Shown: positions 39,457 to 51,322 of the stretch, in pieces
Numbering within the stretch: position 1 is the stretch's first letter
Layout: the number at the start of each line of letters is the position of its first letter
Assembly: GCF_954871325.1 (NCBI RefSeq)
Contig: NC_088777.1
Span: 40,711,366 to 40,775,365 of the forward strand
DNA from: Gordionus sp. m RMFG-2023
Taxonomy: Eukaryota; Nematomorpha; Gordioida; Chordodea; Parachordodidae
Direction of reading: 5' to 3'
Length of the DNA: 64,000 bases
The notes under the pieces: generated by a model
Databases searched by the model: none
What the model was told of the DNA's origin: nothing
The model's input: only the letters and a program-made list of their open reading frames with translations
Made by a program: the position numbers and the translations under genes

Positions 39457-40534
39457 ATGGCTGATAGAATGCAGCGACCAGGTGGGACAGCAATGGGAGG
39501 AGGTGGGTTTGGGACTATTGCAAGGCGCAGAGCTCGTGGTCGAGGCCGTGGCCGAGGAAGAGGCATGAGAGGTAAAGAAGGCGAAAAAGAATGGGCCCCT
39601 GTAACCAAACTGGGCAGACTTGTTAAAGAAGGAAGAATTAAATCTATTGAAGAAATATATATGTTCTCGATACCCATAAAAGTATATTCATTTTTAATCA
39701 AGATCCCATTGCCTATATTTTTTTAAATAGTAGTGCAAAATATCTTGATATATTGATAATAATTATTTCATCCTTTTCAAATTCTATATTTGAAAACATA
39801 TTTTTATTTACATTTCTAGGAACATGAAATTATTAATCATTTTTTTCCAAGCAATTTGAAAGATGAAGTATTAAAAATCATGCCTGTTCAAAAACAAACA
39901 AGGGCAGGGCAAAGAACACGATTTAAAGTAATTTATATACAATTAAAAACTCAATTTTTTTTAGGCTTTTGTTGTTATAGGTGATCATAATGGTCATATA
40001 GGATTGGGTGTTAAATGTTCAAAGGAGGTTGCGACAGCAATTAGAGGTGCAATCATATTAGCTAAATTATCCTTAATTCCAGTTAGGAGAGGATATTGGG
40101 GAAATAAAATAGGAAAACCACATACTGTGCCTTGTAAAGTTTTGAATTTAATAAATTTGCATGTTATAAATATGTATAAGGTAACTGGAAAATGTGGAAG
40201 TGTAACTGTTAGATTGATCCCTGCACCAAGAGGAACTGGTATAGTAGCTGCTGGTGTTCCTAAAAAATTGCTTCAGATGGCTGGTATAGAAGATTGCTAC
40301 ACCTCATGTAGAGGTTCCACTTGTACTTTAGGAAATTTTGGTATGTTTCATTATTTAGAATATAACTAACAAATAATTTTAGCTAAAGCTACATATGCTG
40401 CCATTTCTAGAACTTATAGCTATCTTACACCTGATTTATGGAAAGAAACAAAATTTCAATCTATACCTTATTTAGAAAACTCAGATTTTTTGTCAAAAAA
40501 TAAATATGGAATGCAAGAACCCAAGAATTACTAA
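39457..40534 (+). CDS. RPS2: Small-subunit ribosomal protein S2 (uS5), five exons
   Basis: RPS2 is a core protein of the 40S subunit near the mRNA entry channel and helps decoding accuracy. Exons are 39457-39681, 39820-39927, 39965-40138, 40181-40340 and 40383-40534, giving 272 residues (human 293). Introns are 138, 37, 42 and 42 nt. Residues 20-40 form the Arg-Gly-rich tail ([17 protein letters not shown]), a likely arginine-methylation target. The S5 N-terminal domain contains [32 protein letters not shown] and [19 protein letters not shown]. The C-terminal domain contains [11 protein letters not shown] and AGIEDCYTS and ends near [12 protein letters not shown]. The third intron is in frame and stop-free, so a 286-residue retained form is possible. 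The start is the first ATG, matching the family's MAD start. All conserved blocks are present. Confidence 0.95.
40139..40180 (+). other. 42-nt in-frame, stop-free intron of RPS2
   Basis: Removing 40139-40180 restores the family sequence CKVTG exactly, and the segment begins GT and ends AG. Read through, it adds 14 residues ([14 protein letters not shown]) without a stop or frameshift. The donor GTTTTG and acceptor TATAAG are weaker than those of the neighbouring 37- and 42-nt introns. It could be a constitutive mini-intron, an alternatively retained one, or a true lineage-specific insertion. Confidence 0.7.
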
Positions 40535-40581
40535 GACTATATATAATTTTAAATTAATTTATCGAATATTGGATGTTATAA

Positions 40582-40587
40582 AATAAA
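40582..40587 (+). terminator. Likely RPS2 polyadenylation signal
   Basis: AATAAA occurs about 48 bp after the RPS2 stop codon. The distance is suitable, but the hexamer is common by chance in this sequence. Confidence 0.45.
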
Positions 40588-40599
40588 TTCAAACATTTA

Positions 40600-43086
40600 A
40601 TTTTCTTACATTAAGTTTTGCTCTTTTATTTCTCCGAATTTTTGGCCGAATGAAAATTAATACAAGTTATTTGAGTGAATTATATAAGTCATCTAAATTT
40701 CATTTGTGAATAACTAATGATTCACATTGCTTCATTTAAACAGATTTTAAAAATGATTAGCCCATTATATATTCTGAAAATTTTTATGCAAGTCTGAAGA
40801 TTATTTATTTGGACATCTATTACTGAAATCTCAAGACTTAGTCAATAATTTTCTGGCTTAAATATTTATCTGTTTTTAAAAATTGGTACAAAATGTTCGT
40901 TTTACCATGATTACTTGCAACGAAAATATGAAATATCTAATAATTAACAAAGCACCAAATAATTCTGAGAAACTCTTTACATGGCTTTACCTTGCCCTTA
41001 ATCCCATGATTTGCAATAAATTTTAATATGACTTAATTATATTAGACTTTCATGATCTTGAGTAACATTGCAATTATACTTTAATAATATATTTAGGACT
41101 TCAGCTTAACAAAATATAATTTATTTGTTTTTCTAAATATTTGTAAATATTATTTAAAACCTTTTTGAAAAATATAAAATTTTTGGATTAATTTAATTTT
41201 TTTTGAATGGTTAAATCTGCAAAAATTGGTTCATGCACAACTCTAGTTTCCATTTTTTATGATGTAATTAATTTTTTCAATTAGGAATTTGATGCAATTT
41301 TTAGTATTTATAATCTTTATTGACATATTTAATATATAATTTAGCTCATATTCCCAGAGTATTTTGTTTTATATATATAAAATAATATATACACAAAATA
41401 GTGGCAGAATTATTTTATTGCATAAATAATTTTAAACAAAAAATAATGCTAGAATGGGTGATGAGTTGCTACTTAAAATGCATAATAATTTTATTTAATT
41501 TGCCAATCCAATTTATAAAGCAGTTTTTTTTATAAAAGTAATTTGTTGATGGCAAAATTATTTCAACTAAAAAAAACCTTTTACAAGTGTTCAGTGGTGT
41601 ATCCATGATTTGATTTTGGCATCTTAAAAATTTGGGCCCATTCAATTCTCAAAACAGGTTCCTTGAGGCAGATAATATTAACCTTTAAATTTATAAATAT
41701 TTGATTCCTTTTTAATAGTCTGGACTTTTATTTGGACTTTGGCAAAATGCTATTTCTAATCCTTTGTAGCACCTTATTCTGCTATAAAAATTATACTTTT
41801 CTACATCCAGTATTTCAAAAATTTTGTTTGCAATGGATCAAGACATATCTCTAAAATAAAAGTTTTTGATCTAAGATCAGGGCTCTACTACATAGTATTT
41901 GTGCATACTTTATGGGTAATCTTATATGAAGACAAATGATAGGTTACTAAATAATGCCCATAAAATATTGGATTGGCCATTTTTAAAAAAATCTTAATGG
42001 GGTCAATATTTTTATATGACAATTTTTATAGATACTTAATGATAATAAAAGGTATCAAAATTCTATTTATTTCAGGTATTCGAACCGATCCCTGGTTTTT
42101 GGGAAATAATCTGAACCTGAACCCCGTTTATAAAATTTCAAAACCCCGAACCCTTTGAACCTGAGTTCAGTGTATTGTTTAAAATTATATATTAAGATAA
42201 TTGTATAACTGAATACAAATATTATTAATTTAATTGAGATTTTATAATATTTTCTAAGTAAAGTGTTAATAAACTATTCATTTACACCATTTTTTAAATT
42301 CTCAAAGATTCTATCAAGGTGTTAATGAATTTCAACTATTAAGTTCGTTTACGCCATTTATTTTAATTTTTAACTTATTCTTAATGATTATTAATTAGAG
42401 GAAAATGAAAGTGAACAAGTCAAAGTAAAAATGACTTGATTTAAAAATATCTCATTAAATTTTTAAAATTGCCTATAAATAAAATAAAAAATTTATTTTT
42501 TCCAAATTTGTGTCTAGTTTTTTAATTATGTTTTAAATATAGAATTTTTTTTATCAATTCAAAAATTCTTAAACCCGGGTTCAAAATTTCCTTGAACCGA
42601 ACCCACCTATTTTTATTTTACCTTAAATCGCATCCCTGGTAATGCTTAACCCCGGAATACCCAACTAGGTATGTATACGTTAATACATAAAATTTATGAG
42701 TTAAACGATTTAAATAGTCATAAATTTAAAATTAAAATAATTTTTTTTATTGATATTAAAAGGCAAAAATTAGCAAGATGACGAGTACACATTGGCCTGT
42801 TGCACTTATCTCGCTAATTTATCAGTGCGTAGATGAGAAGCATAATCTAAAAATCGTTTGAATTTTAACTAAGGTTTGGGCTTTCATCTTTGCTAACTAA
42901 ATTAAAAAGGTTGTATACATTCCTATAAACCTGGTTTTAAAATTTTTCTCTATTTTATGAACAACAATCTAATCAAATGATGAAAATCATGCTATATGCA
43001 CAATTCACGATTTTAATATGATGGACTTCTTGGATTTACCTGTGTTAATAAGTATTTCAGGGTTATAAAAATCAAATTATTTTTAA
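40600..43086. other. Gene-free DNA with worn transposon ends
   Basis: At 41602 CAGTGGTGTATCCATG resembles a hAT-type end, without a partner that I can find. Between about 42075 and 42640 two GC-richer blocks (AACCGATCCCTGG and AACCTGAACCCCG; ACCCGGGTTC, GAACCGAACCCACC and GCATCCCTGG) may be the two ends of a decayed element. No coding signal was recognised. Confidence 0.4.
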
Positions 43087-45115
43087 CAAGGGCCGACTGG
43101 CGACGCTACTGCCTCGTGGGCATTTTTTATAGCGGCCTCATTTATTTGGGTGCTTCGCCCCCTTACCCCCATTTTGCGGGCCTTTGGCCCACTTTGCCCG
43201 GTCTTCGGGTCCCTTAAATGGCTTCTTCGATTTACATGATTTTTATTACTTCTTATTTTTGAAAATAAGTTCAAACGATTTACATTACGATTATCATATA
43301 TTTTATTTAAAAAAAATGCACATCTAAAATCATATTCAATACTTTTTATAAGATTCATTGCACATCTAAAATCATATTCAATACTTTATATAAGATTCAT
43401 TGCACATATATATTTTATATTAGATACGATATTTCACTATAAAATCAAATCATACATCACATGTTAAATTTAAAAAAAATAGATACTCAATATACCAAAT
43501 TCTTATCTCATCTAGCATGTATAGTCATAGACCTGCCCAAAATGAGCGAACGTGAATTTTATGAAGGCCCACCCTTCATAAAATTATGCCGATTTTTTTT
43601 CTCAAGGATACCAACAAACCTTGTACCCAGTTGTAGTTTACTAAATGAGTGGAACTTACCCTTTCCGATATTGTAATTTAAATAAATAATAATATAAGGC
43701 ATATATATCTTATTTGTTTATTAATCTTGAATAGTTATATTCATGATAAGGAATGAGTTAAGAATATTTGAATCTATAGACATCAAAATTCCATTTCATT
43801 TGTTAGGTTATATTCTTCCAAAAGATGAACCGGAAAAACTTCGCCATTTGGGATGGATAGAATTGTGAATTTTTTTAAAAATTACAAAGTTGAATATCAT
43901 ATGTTTATAATCTTCGTAAAATTTTAGTCTTAATTAATTACACATATAAAATTATTGAATTTATACAATATTACAAAGAAATTAACTTTGAACCTTTGCG
44001 CAAATATACAAGAATGTCTTCTAGTTCAATCTGCGCTAATAGTTCTCGTTCAAATAACATCATTAAAAACGCTTCTAATTTTTCTTGGTCAATATTAGCT
44101 CAGCTTTTTTTATAATTTTTAATTTACTAAATGTCCTCTCGCAATGTAAATGACAAAGTTAATATGTATTCCTATGCAAAATAAATTAGTGTCACTTCTA
44201 TGCATATTGTATCTTTTAAGAATTTCATACACGCATTTTAAACACTTGTTACATTTATTATCACACTCTTAATTATTTTCATATTGTAAAGGTCAATCGA
44301 TTCTTGAGGACATTCATCTTGGCATTTGTCTGTCACTATATATTATCTTCGCTAATTCTATTCAATTTTTTGACAGAGCATTCTGTACCCTAATACTCTC
44401 CGGGAGCTTTAAATATTAAATATTTCATTTAAATTAGAAGCCATTTTATTGCTTTATTTTGAATCGATGCAATAATCGATGATATAAAAGACTTAGCATC
44501 TTCTATCATTTTCCATGCTGACAAAGTACCTAATTTTTAGTTTGAAGATATGACAGTGGCCTCATTATTTCAAAAATGTCCAAATATATTATAGCTGTAC
44601 AAGAGTCTTAAATTTACATAAATTAACAAGTTTTTGCCTCAAATGATTTATTATCCAATATAAATTGAAGTGCATTTATCGTTATTGGGAGCATGTTCTC
44701 TTTACCATATATCCATCTAAGGGCTTTTTCACGTGGCCCATTACTCTATCTAACCTATTTTTTAAAGCAATGTATAATAATATAATATAATAAATTAATC
44801 AAAGCTTAGCTTACTCTAATCAAAAGGACGTTTTCATTCATTTGAAAAAAAAACAAAGAAACGTAGTCATGATGTATAACGTCAAGCGACGTTATTGATA
44901 TTATGCAAACAATTCTCAAGGAATGTGATATTCAAATCATAGAGATATTATTAAAAATAAATAAATGATAAGAGAAAATAATGTGAGCATAATAAATTTT
45001 TTTTTCTAATCGGCCTCTTTTTTGATAATTTCCTCTGATCGGCCTCAAAAATCAACATTTTCTTGCGGTCTCGTGGGCTAAATGCCTACCTGGTCTTATG
45101 GCCAGTCCGACCCTG
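43087..45115 (-). mobile_element. Decayed hAT transposon (2.0 kb) with perfect 8-bp target duplication
   Basis: ATTTTTAA flanks both sides (43079-43086 and 45116-45123). The right end on the minus strand reads CAGGGTCGGACTGGCC, and the left end reads CAAGGGCCGACTGGC, the same apart from small differences. Inside, the minus strand still shows a hAT dimerisation region (43971-44160). Near the left end comes a GC-rich block with Pro-rich low-complexity character (CGCCCCCTTACCCCC, GGGCCTTTGGCCC). The element was probably once autonomous, with the transposase on the minus strand, and now has many stops. Confidence 0.85.
43971..44160 (-). pseudogene. hAT transposase dimerisation-domain remnant
   Basis: On the minus strand, in one frame, the reading is SFTLREDI, stop, one disturbed codon, KLKIIKKS, stop, ANIDQEKLEAFLMML, then FERELLAQIELEDIL and VYLRKGSKLISL before a terminal TAA. 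The pattern of SKLKIIK followed by a helix with QEKLEAL and a final acidic helix is that of ZMYM/TTF-type hAT transposases. Two in-frame stops are visible. Sequence further upstream (44200-44750) keeps only short coding-like scraps. Confidence 0.7.
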
Positions 45116-45123
45116 ATTTTTAA

Positions 45124-46597
45124 GAAAGGCCATAAATAAATGTGATGTTATTTGCATCAATTAAAGGATTTTAAAATATTTAACAATTCACATTCAGCCA
45201 TATCCCATATTTTAAATGAGATGATTAAATTTTCTTTTAAGAAACAAAAAAATCATTTGTGATACACCAAATGTCGCCTTGACATTTAAGAAAAACGAAG
45301 AATTTTAAAGTATTTCTATTTTCGCTCATAGTTTGCAGTGAGATATTTTTTGGCCTAAAATATAAATTTTTTCATGATATTGGTTCTAAGTAAAAATTGA
45401 TCGAATTATCTGAACGGTTTTATTTGAATATCAAAATATTGCATCTGATCTATGCAAAATTTGTAAATCTGTATATCACGGATTTTAACCCTACTTCAAT
45501 TCTAACCATATCATGGGGATCAATTTCTGGGAAAACTGTTTTAAGGTGGATTCTAATCGGCATGGTACAATTTCTTAATCAAGGCATCTAACCTTTGAGC
45601 CATACAACATTCCAAAACAATTATTATTTTTTGTATATAATGATAATTTACGACATTTTTACATAAAATTATTCTGCCTCATTATTTTATAAACTTGATT
45701 TGCACTTAAACTGCATCGCATACACTACCACCCTTCAAATAAAGTGTTTAAGCTTCACACTAAAACATGATTAACAGAATATGTTTTCGAATCAGCTTAT
45801 TCCTTGAAAATGCCGGAGTAACGTAGAAGAATGTCATAAGGTTCGTATTGTCAGTCTAAATCGCATGACTTTTTCAGCTGTGTGATTCGATTAATTATAT
45901 TATTTGAATTAATTTCATAAATTAAAAGAGCCGAATAATTTGTTGAAAAGTAAATCTTTATAATTGTAATCACTTTTATAAAGAAAATGAGCACCATAAA
46001 GATGACACCACAAAATGCCACAATTTTTTTTAAATAAACCTTACTTTTATGGAATAGAGAGTATACTTGAAATAAATAAGATTAGTCCATATATCCATCG
46101 TTTTTTGTTTAAGAGAAAGCTTCTTCATATCATGGTGTTGCTCATAAGAATTATAACCCCCTATTTCACCTTGTATAATTCATATTTAAGAATTTATTGA
46201 TAAAATTTAAGTTATGTCTCAAAGTCGGTGTTTTATAACACTATGTACATAATCATATATTGATGTTGCTCAAATGTCGTATTATCTAGATACACTTGTA
46301 TAATATCTATAGATACTATTTTAGATGTAACTATATCTGTTTTAAATACTTTTTAAGATACCTTTTGATATACTTTTACTATACGCATTTTATCTTAAAA
46401 ATAAAAATTAATTTAAATAAATATATATTAAAAAATATTAAGACTAATATAATAAAAATATATATAAAATATTTAAAAAAAATATATAAAAAGTATAAAT
46501 ATTCATTAAATATTTTTTTTCCATTTAAATCTAAGGATATCAGTTCAAGATTGTGAAGGATATTTTTATCATGTCTAATATATAAATCCTTGCTTAG
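45124..46597. other. Gene-free spacer with weak coding-like stretches
   Basis: On the minus strand short pieces look somewhat protein-like, for example IHLKTVFPEIDPHDMVRIEV near 45540-45480 and CGILWCHLYGAHFLYKSDYN near 46015-45950. They do not join into a reading frame and I recognise no family, so no gene is called. Confidence 0.35.
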
Positions 46598-46885
46598 CCA
46601 TGCCCCAGTGGCGTCGCTAGGGGGCGCAGTGGCTCGAGCCCCCTGGAAAATTTGAATAGCCCCTGAAGCAAAAAAATTTTTTTTAAATGGAATCTTAACC
46701 CTTTGAACTAAAAATAAAATTTTTTGATTCCCCTGAAAGATTTCTTTTATAATTCTATTAAGTAAAATATATATTTAATTTTATTATTTAAAAATTAATT
46801 AGAGTGTCTAAACATTTATTAAATGAATACTATTTTAAATATTAGATTAAATTAATACATATAAATTATATTTTCACTATGTCAG

Positions 46886-47044
46886 TGTTATAAATGAGAT
46901 TTATATTATATATTATCAATGTTATAAATGTCATACATACAAATCAATCATATTAATATATATATCAGTTGTAAATATCAAATGATTTTCAGTTAATAAA
47001 GCCATCCATATTTGTGTATGCTTATTTAAGACTAATTAGTATAT
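46886..47044 (+). repeat. 5' LTR of the second gypsy element
   Basis: It begins TGTTATAAATGAG, ends at GACTAATTAGTATAT, and is followed at once by TGGCGACG. The copy at 51157-51317 is nearly identical. Confidence 0.85.
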
Positions 47045-47069
47045 TGGCGACGTTGTCGATGATCTTATT

Positions 47070-47990
47070 ATGAACAAAGAAGACAAAAATAAAGTAATTA
47101 TGAATAAAGAAGAAAAAAATGATAACATAATGATCAAATTTGATAACTTCGACAAGCAAAACAATTTTGCTGATTACATTGAATATATTGATGATATGTT
47201 GGAGATAAGAGGTATATTAGTAAATAATGAAACCAAAAAAATTTTTTATTTGCGTATATGGGTATTAGTAATTTAGCAGAGATGAGGTCCTTTGTTTATC
47301 CAAAAATATTGAAAGATCTTAATTATGAAGAGATTATTGAAGTGGGTAAGAAAGTTTTTAAGCCTATTTCAACATTATTTAGCTCGAGAATTAAATTTAT
47401 TCGGATAGAAAGAGGGGTTAATGAATCAGTTGCGGAGTTTGCAGCTCGACTTAAAAAATTGGCTCAAGAATGTAAATTTGAATCTGATCTAGATGGGAGA
47501 TTGAGGGATCAGATGGTGGCTGGAATCAAAATGGGTGCATTGGAGAAAGATATTCGCACTAGATTTCCAGATGGAATAAATGACTTGGGAGAAAGGGTGA
47601 GTTTTCAACAGGTTTTAAATATGGCTTTGGCAATGGAAAGGGCTGAGAATGAAGTGACAAATATGATCGTAAAAAAAGTCAATAAACCTAAGGAGCAGAT
47701 AGAGAATAATCAAGAAATTTTTCTAATCAAAAGTACTCATATAATAATAATAACAAAGAAAAAGGTAATTTTAGTTATTACAATAACAATAATAATAATT
47801 TTAAGTTTAGAGATAACAATAAATTTAACAATAATGATATGTATAAGTTTAATAAATGCTCAAAATGTGGAAGAACTCATCCCCCTTTTCAATGTTTTGC
47901 ATCAAGGGTGAAATGTTATAATTGCCAAAAGGTAGGGCATTATGCTAAATATTGTAAGGGACAGAAGTTACATGCTATGCATATAGATGA
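47070..47990 (+). pseudogene. gag region of the second gypsy element
   Basis: The region encodes a Gag-like protein, including a retrotransposon-gag type helical segment (RGVNESVAEFAARLKKLAQ, then FQQVLNMALAMERAE). A zinc-knuckle region with CSKCGRTHPPFQC and CYNCQKVGHYAKYC lies at its end. Treated as part of a broken fossil. Confidence 0.8.
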
Positions 47991-48049
47991 CAATGATTCA
48001 TCAGATTCAATTAATAATATTTCCCAAATTGGTAGAAATAGTGCAAAGA

Positions 48050-49760
48050 TATTTGTTTGGATAAATGGAGTACCTATAGAATTTGACTATGATACGGGGG
48101 CACAGGTATCGGTGATTGGGAAACAATATTGGGATGAAATTGGCCGACCCAAACTTGGACCAACCAAACCTTTATCAGTATATGGTAACCAACCGCTAGA
48201 TGTGCTTGGTGAAACTATGGTGAGGGTTCGTCTTGGAAAGATAAGCAGATCACTACCGATTGTGGTGACCCGTTCAAATGACATTCCATTATTTGGACTA
48301 CCATGCATACTGGCATTTAATATGTTTATTCCACGACAAGTGACTATACGTAGTATCACAAATAAAGAGGTTATGACAACCAATACACAAATTGCTGGCA
48401 TGACAACAGAATTTTTCAGTGTTTTTGATGACAAGCCTGGACGGGTGAATGATATAGAAGTTAGCATACATTTGAGTGAGGCAGCAAGGCCGAAATCATG
48501 GCCAGCTCGTAGAGTACCTTTTCCATTACGAAAACCAATTGAAATGGAACTCGATAGATTGGTTAAATCAGGAATATTGAAGGCGATTGATCCAACACAA
48601 AAACGGTTGACATGGGCCACTCCAACGGTAAACGTACGAAAAACAAATGGAGAAATCAGGATTTGTGCGGATTTTAAGGTGACATTAAACCCATATATTT
48701 TGTGCGATTATCATATTATACCAACGGTGGATGATCTTTTAACCAAATTAAAAGATGGATTGAAATTTACGGTAATAGATTTGAAAGATGCATATTTACA
48801 ATTACCAATAAAAGAAAGTTCAAAAGAATACTTAACCATATCGACCCACATTGGTTATTTCAAATATCAATGTATGCCTTTCGGTCTTTCTAGTGCGCCG
48901 ACCATATTTCAAAGATATATGGACAATTTATTACAAGACTGCCAAATGACCGGAGTATATCTTGACGATATTATCATGACGGGGAAAAATGTTGTAGAAC
49001 ATTTGAATAACGTAAAAAAAGTACTAATAAAACTAAAACAGGTGGGTATGAAGGCAAAATGGGCCAAAATACGTTTTTTAAATGAATCAGTTTCTTTTTT
49101 GGGTTTCGTAATAGACAAATATGGAATACATCCAGCGAAAGAAAAAATAGATGCTATTCGAAGGATACCAACTCCTAGTAATATACACCAATTACTATCT
49201 TTTTTAGGACTTGTGAATTATCACGAGAGATTTTTGCCACATCTACATGGAATTGCCGCTCCTCTGCATAAATTAACAAGCATTAAATCTTGCTGGGGTT
49301 GGTCGGACAAGGAACAAGAGGTATTTGATAAAATAAAACAGCTTTTGTCAACAAATAAAACGCCAATTCCATATTCGCCAAACTTGCCAATTATATTGGA
49401 ATGTGACGCTTCCAACACTGGTTTTGGAGCTGTGTTATGTTATTTAGTGAAAAAAGATATTAGCAGACCAATCGCATTTGCCTCGCGAACACTTCTAGAG
49501 TCAGAGAAAAATTATGCACCAATAGAAAAAGAGGCACGAGCACTTTTGTTTGGTATGGAAAAATTTCATACATTCATTTTTGGTCGAAAATTTTTATTAC
49601 GAACAGATCACAAACCTTTGGAAAAATTATTTGGTGATAATCGGGAACTACCAAAAATATCCAATAGTCGATTAACGCGCTGGGCTTGGAAAATGTCCGC
49701 ATATGATTTTGATATTGAATATGTTCCTGGAAAAGAAAATAAAGTAGCTGATACATTATC
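48050..49760 (+). pseudogene. Protease, reverse transcriptase and RNase H region of the second gypsy element
   Basis: The retropepsin motif DTGAQ, the reverse transcriptase block with YLDDIIMTG, and RNase H motifs (LECDASNTGFGAVL, RTDHKPLEKLF) are read in order, which is the Ty3/gypsy arrangement. Part of a broken element. Confidence 0.9.
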
Positions 49761-49859
49761 TAGACTGCCAATAGATGGCATAAAATCAAATAATGATCAA
49801 AAAAACGCGTTAAAAATTAGAGCTATAAATTTGCACGATATAAATATTAGTCAAGTTGA

Positions 49860-51137
49860 ACTCCAAAAGGAAACATGATAGCTTGTTTAAAAAAGTAGTT
49901 AAAAACATTGAGCATGGATGGGTGGATTTTGATGCGAAAAAAAATACAGAGTTAGGTTGTTTTTATAATCGTAGAGAGGAATTGTCAGTAGATCATGATG
50001 TTATTGAATGGAATGGGAAGTTGGTAATTCCAACCATTTTGAGGAAATGAATATTAACGATTATACACAGAGGGCATCCAGGAATAAATGCTATGAAATC
50101 AATTTTTAGAATGTATTGCTGGTGGCCGAATTGCGATAAAGATATTGAACAATATGTTCGTCAATGTATGCCTTGTCAAAGTAATCGGTCGAATATTATG
50201 GAGGTTCCTTTATATTCGGAACATATCTAATATACCATGGGAACGAATTCATTTGGATTTCGCGGGGCCTATTGATTCGTATTCATGGTTAGTTGGAGTT
50301 GATGCACATACTAAATGGGTTGAGGTTGAGTTAATGAGAGAGACCACGTCCACGACAATGATCAGGGTTTTAAGGAAATGGTTCGCACAGTTTGGAACAC
50401 CTAGAAATCGTATCAGATAATGGACCTCAATTTATTTCTGGAGAATTTCGAAAATTTTGTTTCGAGGAAAATATTAAATTGATACATACAACACCGTACC
50501 ATCCAAAACCGAACGGTTTAGCGGAAAAAACGATACGAACCTCAAGAGTCGATATTTTGCAACTAGGAAAGACATCCGGGAGCCCGAGGAAGCCATGGGA
50601 GAAGTTTTGCTAGCATATTGAATGGGTGAGCATCAATCAACTGGACGTTCACCGGCTAAGTTATTAATGGGGCGAAATTTAAAAACGGGATTGAATTGGT
50701 TACGTCCTAATGTTAGTTATGAAATGGAACGATCGAATATACGACAAAAAGTAGCGCATGATGAACATAGTCATATGAGAGAATTTGAGATTGCACAACC
50801 GGTATGGGTGCATAATGAAATAAATTCAGGTTGGAGAGAAGGAGTTATAAAATCCAGAACTGGTAGATATTCTTATTTGGTAGAAAGCAAGGATAGAATG
50901 GTACGAAAGCATGCGGATCAACTTCGAAAAAGGGAGGTAGCTAAAGAAATGGAGAAGTCTGGGCCAGGGAAAGAAAATGGAGAAAATATGGAGTCAGAGA
51001 GAGAAGAGGAAAATATAAAAAATAAAGAATCGGATATAGTTGAGATTTTAGAAAATGTGGAAGATAACGGAAAACTAGAAACGCGGAAATCACAAAGAGC
51101 CAGGAAACCTACAAATCGGCTGATTGAGGAATTGTAA
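49860..51137 (+). pseudogene. Integrase region of the second gypsy element
   Basis: Recognisable parts are the core motifs WERIHLDFAGPI, SDNGPQFISGEF and HPKPNGLAEKT, and the C-terminal part with HADQLRKRE, followed by an acidic, Lys-rich tail. This region holds several of the element's breaks. Confidence 0.8.
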
Positions 51138-51156
51138 GATCATATGTGTGGGGATA

Positions 51157-51317
51157 TGATATAAATGAGATTTATTTTATATATTATCAATGTTATAAAT
51201 GTCATACATACAAATCAATCATATTAATATATATATCAGTTGTAAATATCAGGTGATTTTCAGTTAATAAAGCCATCCATATTTGTGTATGCTTATTTAA
51301 GACTAATTAGTATATAT
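51157..51317 (+). repeat. 3' LTR of the second gypsy element
   Basis: It begins TGATATAAATGAG after a G-rich tract (GTGTGGGGATA) and repeats the 5' LTR to TAGTATATAT. GTCAG follows. Confidence 0.85.
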
Positions 51318-51322
51318 GTCAG

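Larger units (their letters stand above)
46886..51317 (+). mobile_element. Ty3/gypsy LTR element, broken, nested in a hAT-like element
   Basis: Short LTRs of about 160 bp lie at 46886-47044 and 51157-51317. GTCAG flanks both sides (46881-46885 and 51318-51322) as a 5-bp target duplication. The primer-binding-like site TGGCGACG directly follows the left LTR. Parts in order are a gag region (about 47070-47990), protease, reverse transcriptase and RNase H (about 48050-49760), and integrase (about 49860-51137). The LTRs differ at about four positions over 155 bp, so the insertion is older than the element at 1251 but still fairly recent. It is broken, with roughly five breaks. It belongs to a different gypsy lineage from the element at 1251, since LTR, gag and pol sequences all differ. 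Confidence 0.9.

Noticed and set aside
39441-39701. Minus-strand frame over RPS2 exon 1
   Set aside because: Shadow of the Gly-Arg-rich coding of RPS2.
41602-41640. CAGTGGTGTATCCATG as a hAT element start
   Set aside because: Good terminal motif, but no inverted partner or 8-bp duplication found, so no element is delimited. The same applies to CAATGGCGTAGGCATGAG near 56003.
45397-46200. Protein-like pieces on the minus strand (HLKTVFPEIDPHDMVRIEV; CGILWCHLYGAHFLYKSDYN)
   Set aside because: They cannot be joined by phase-consistent GT-AG introns that I can see, and match no family I know.
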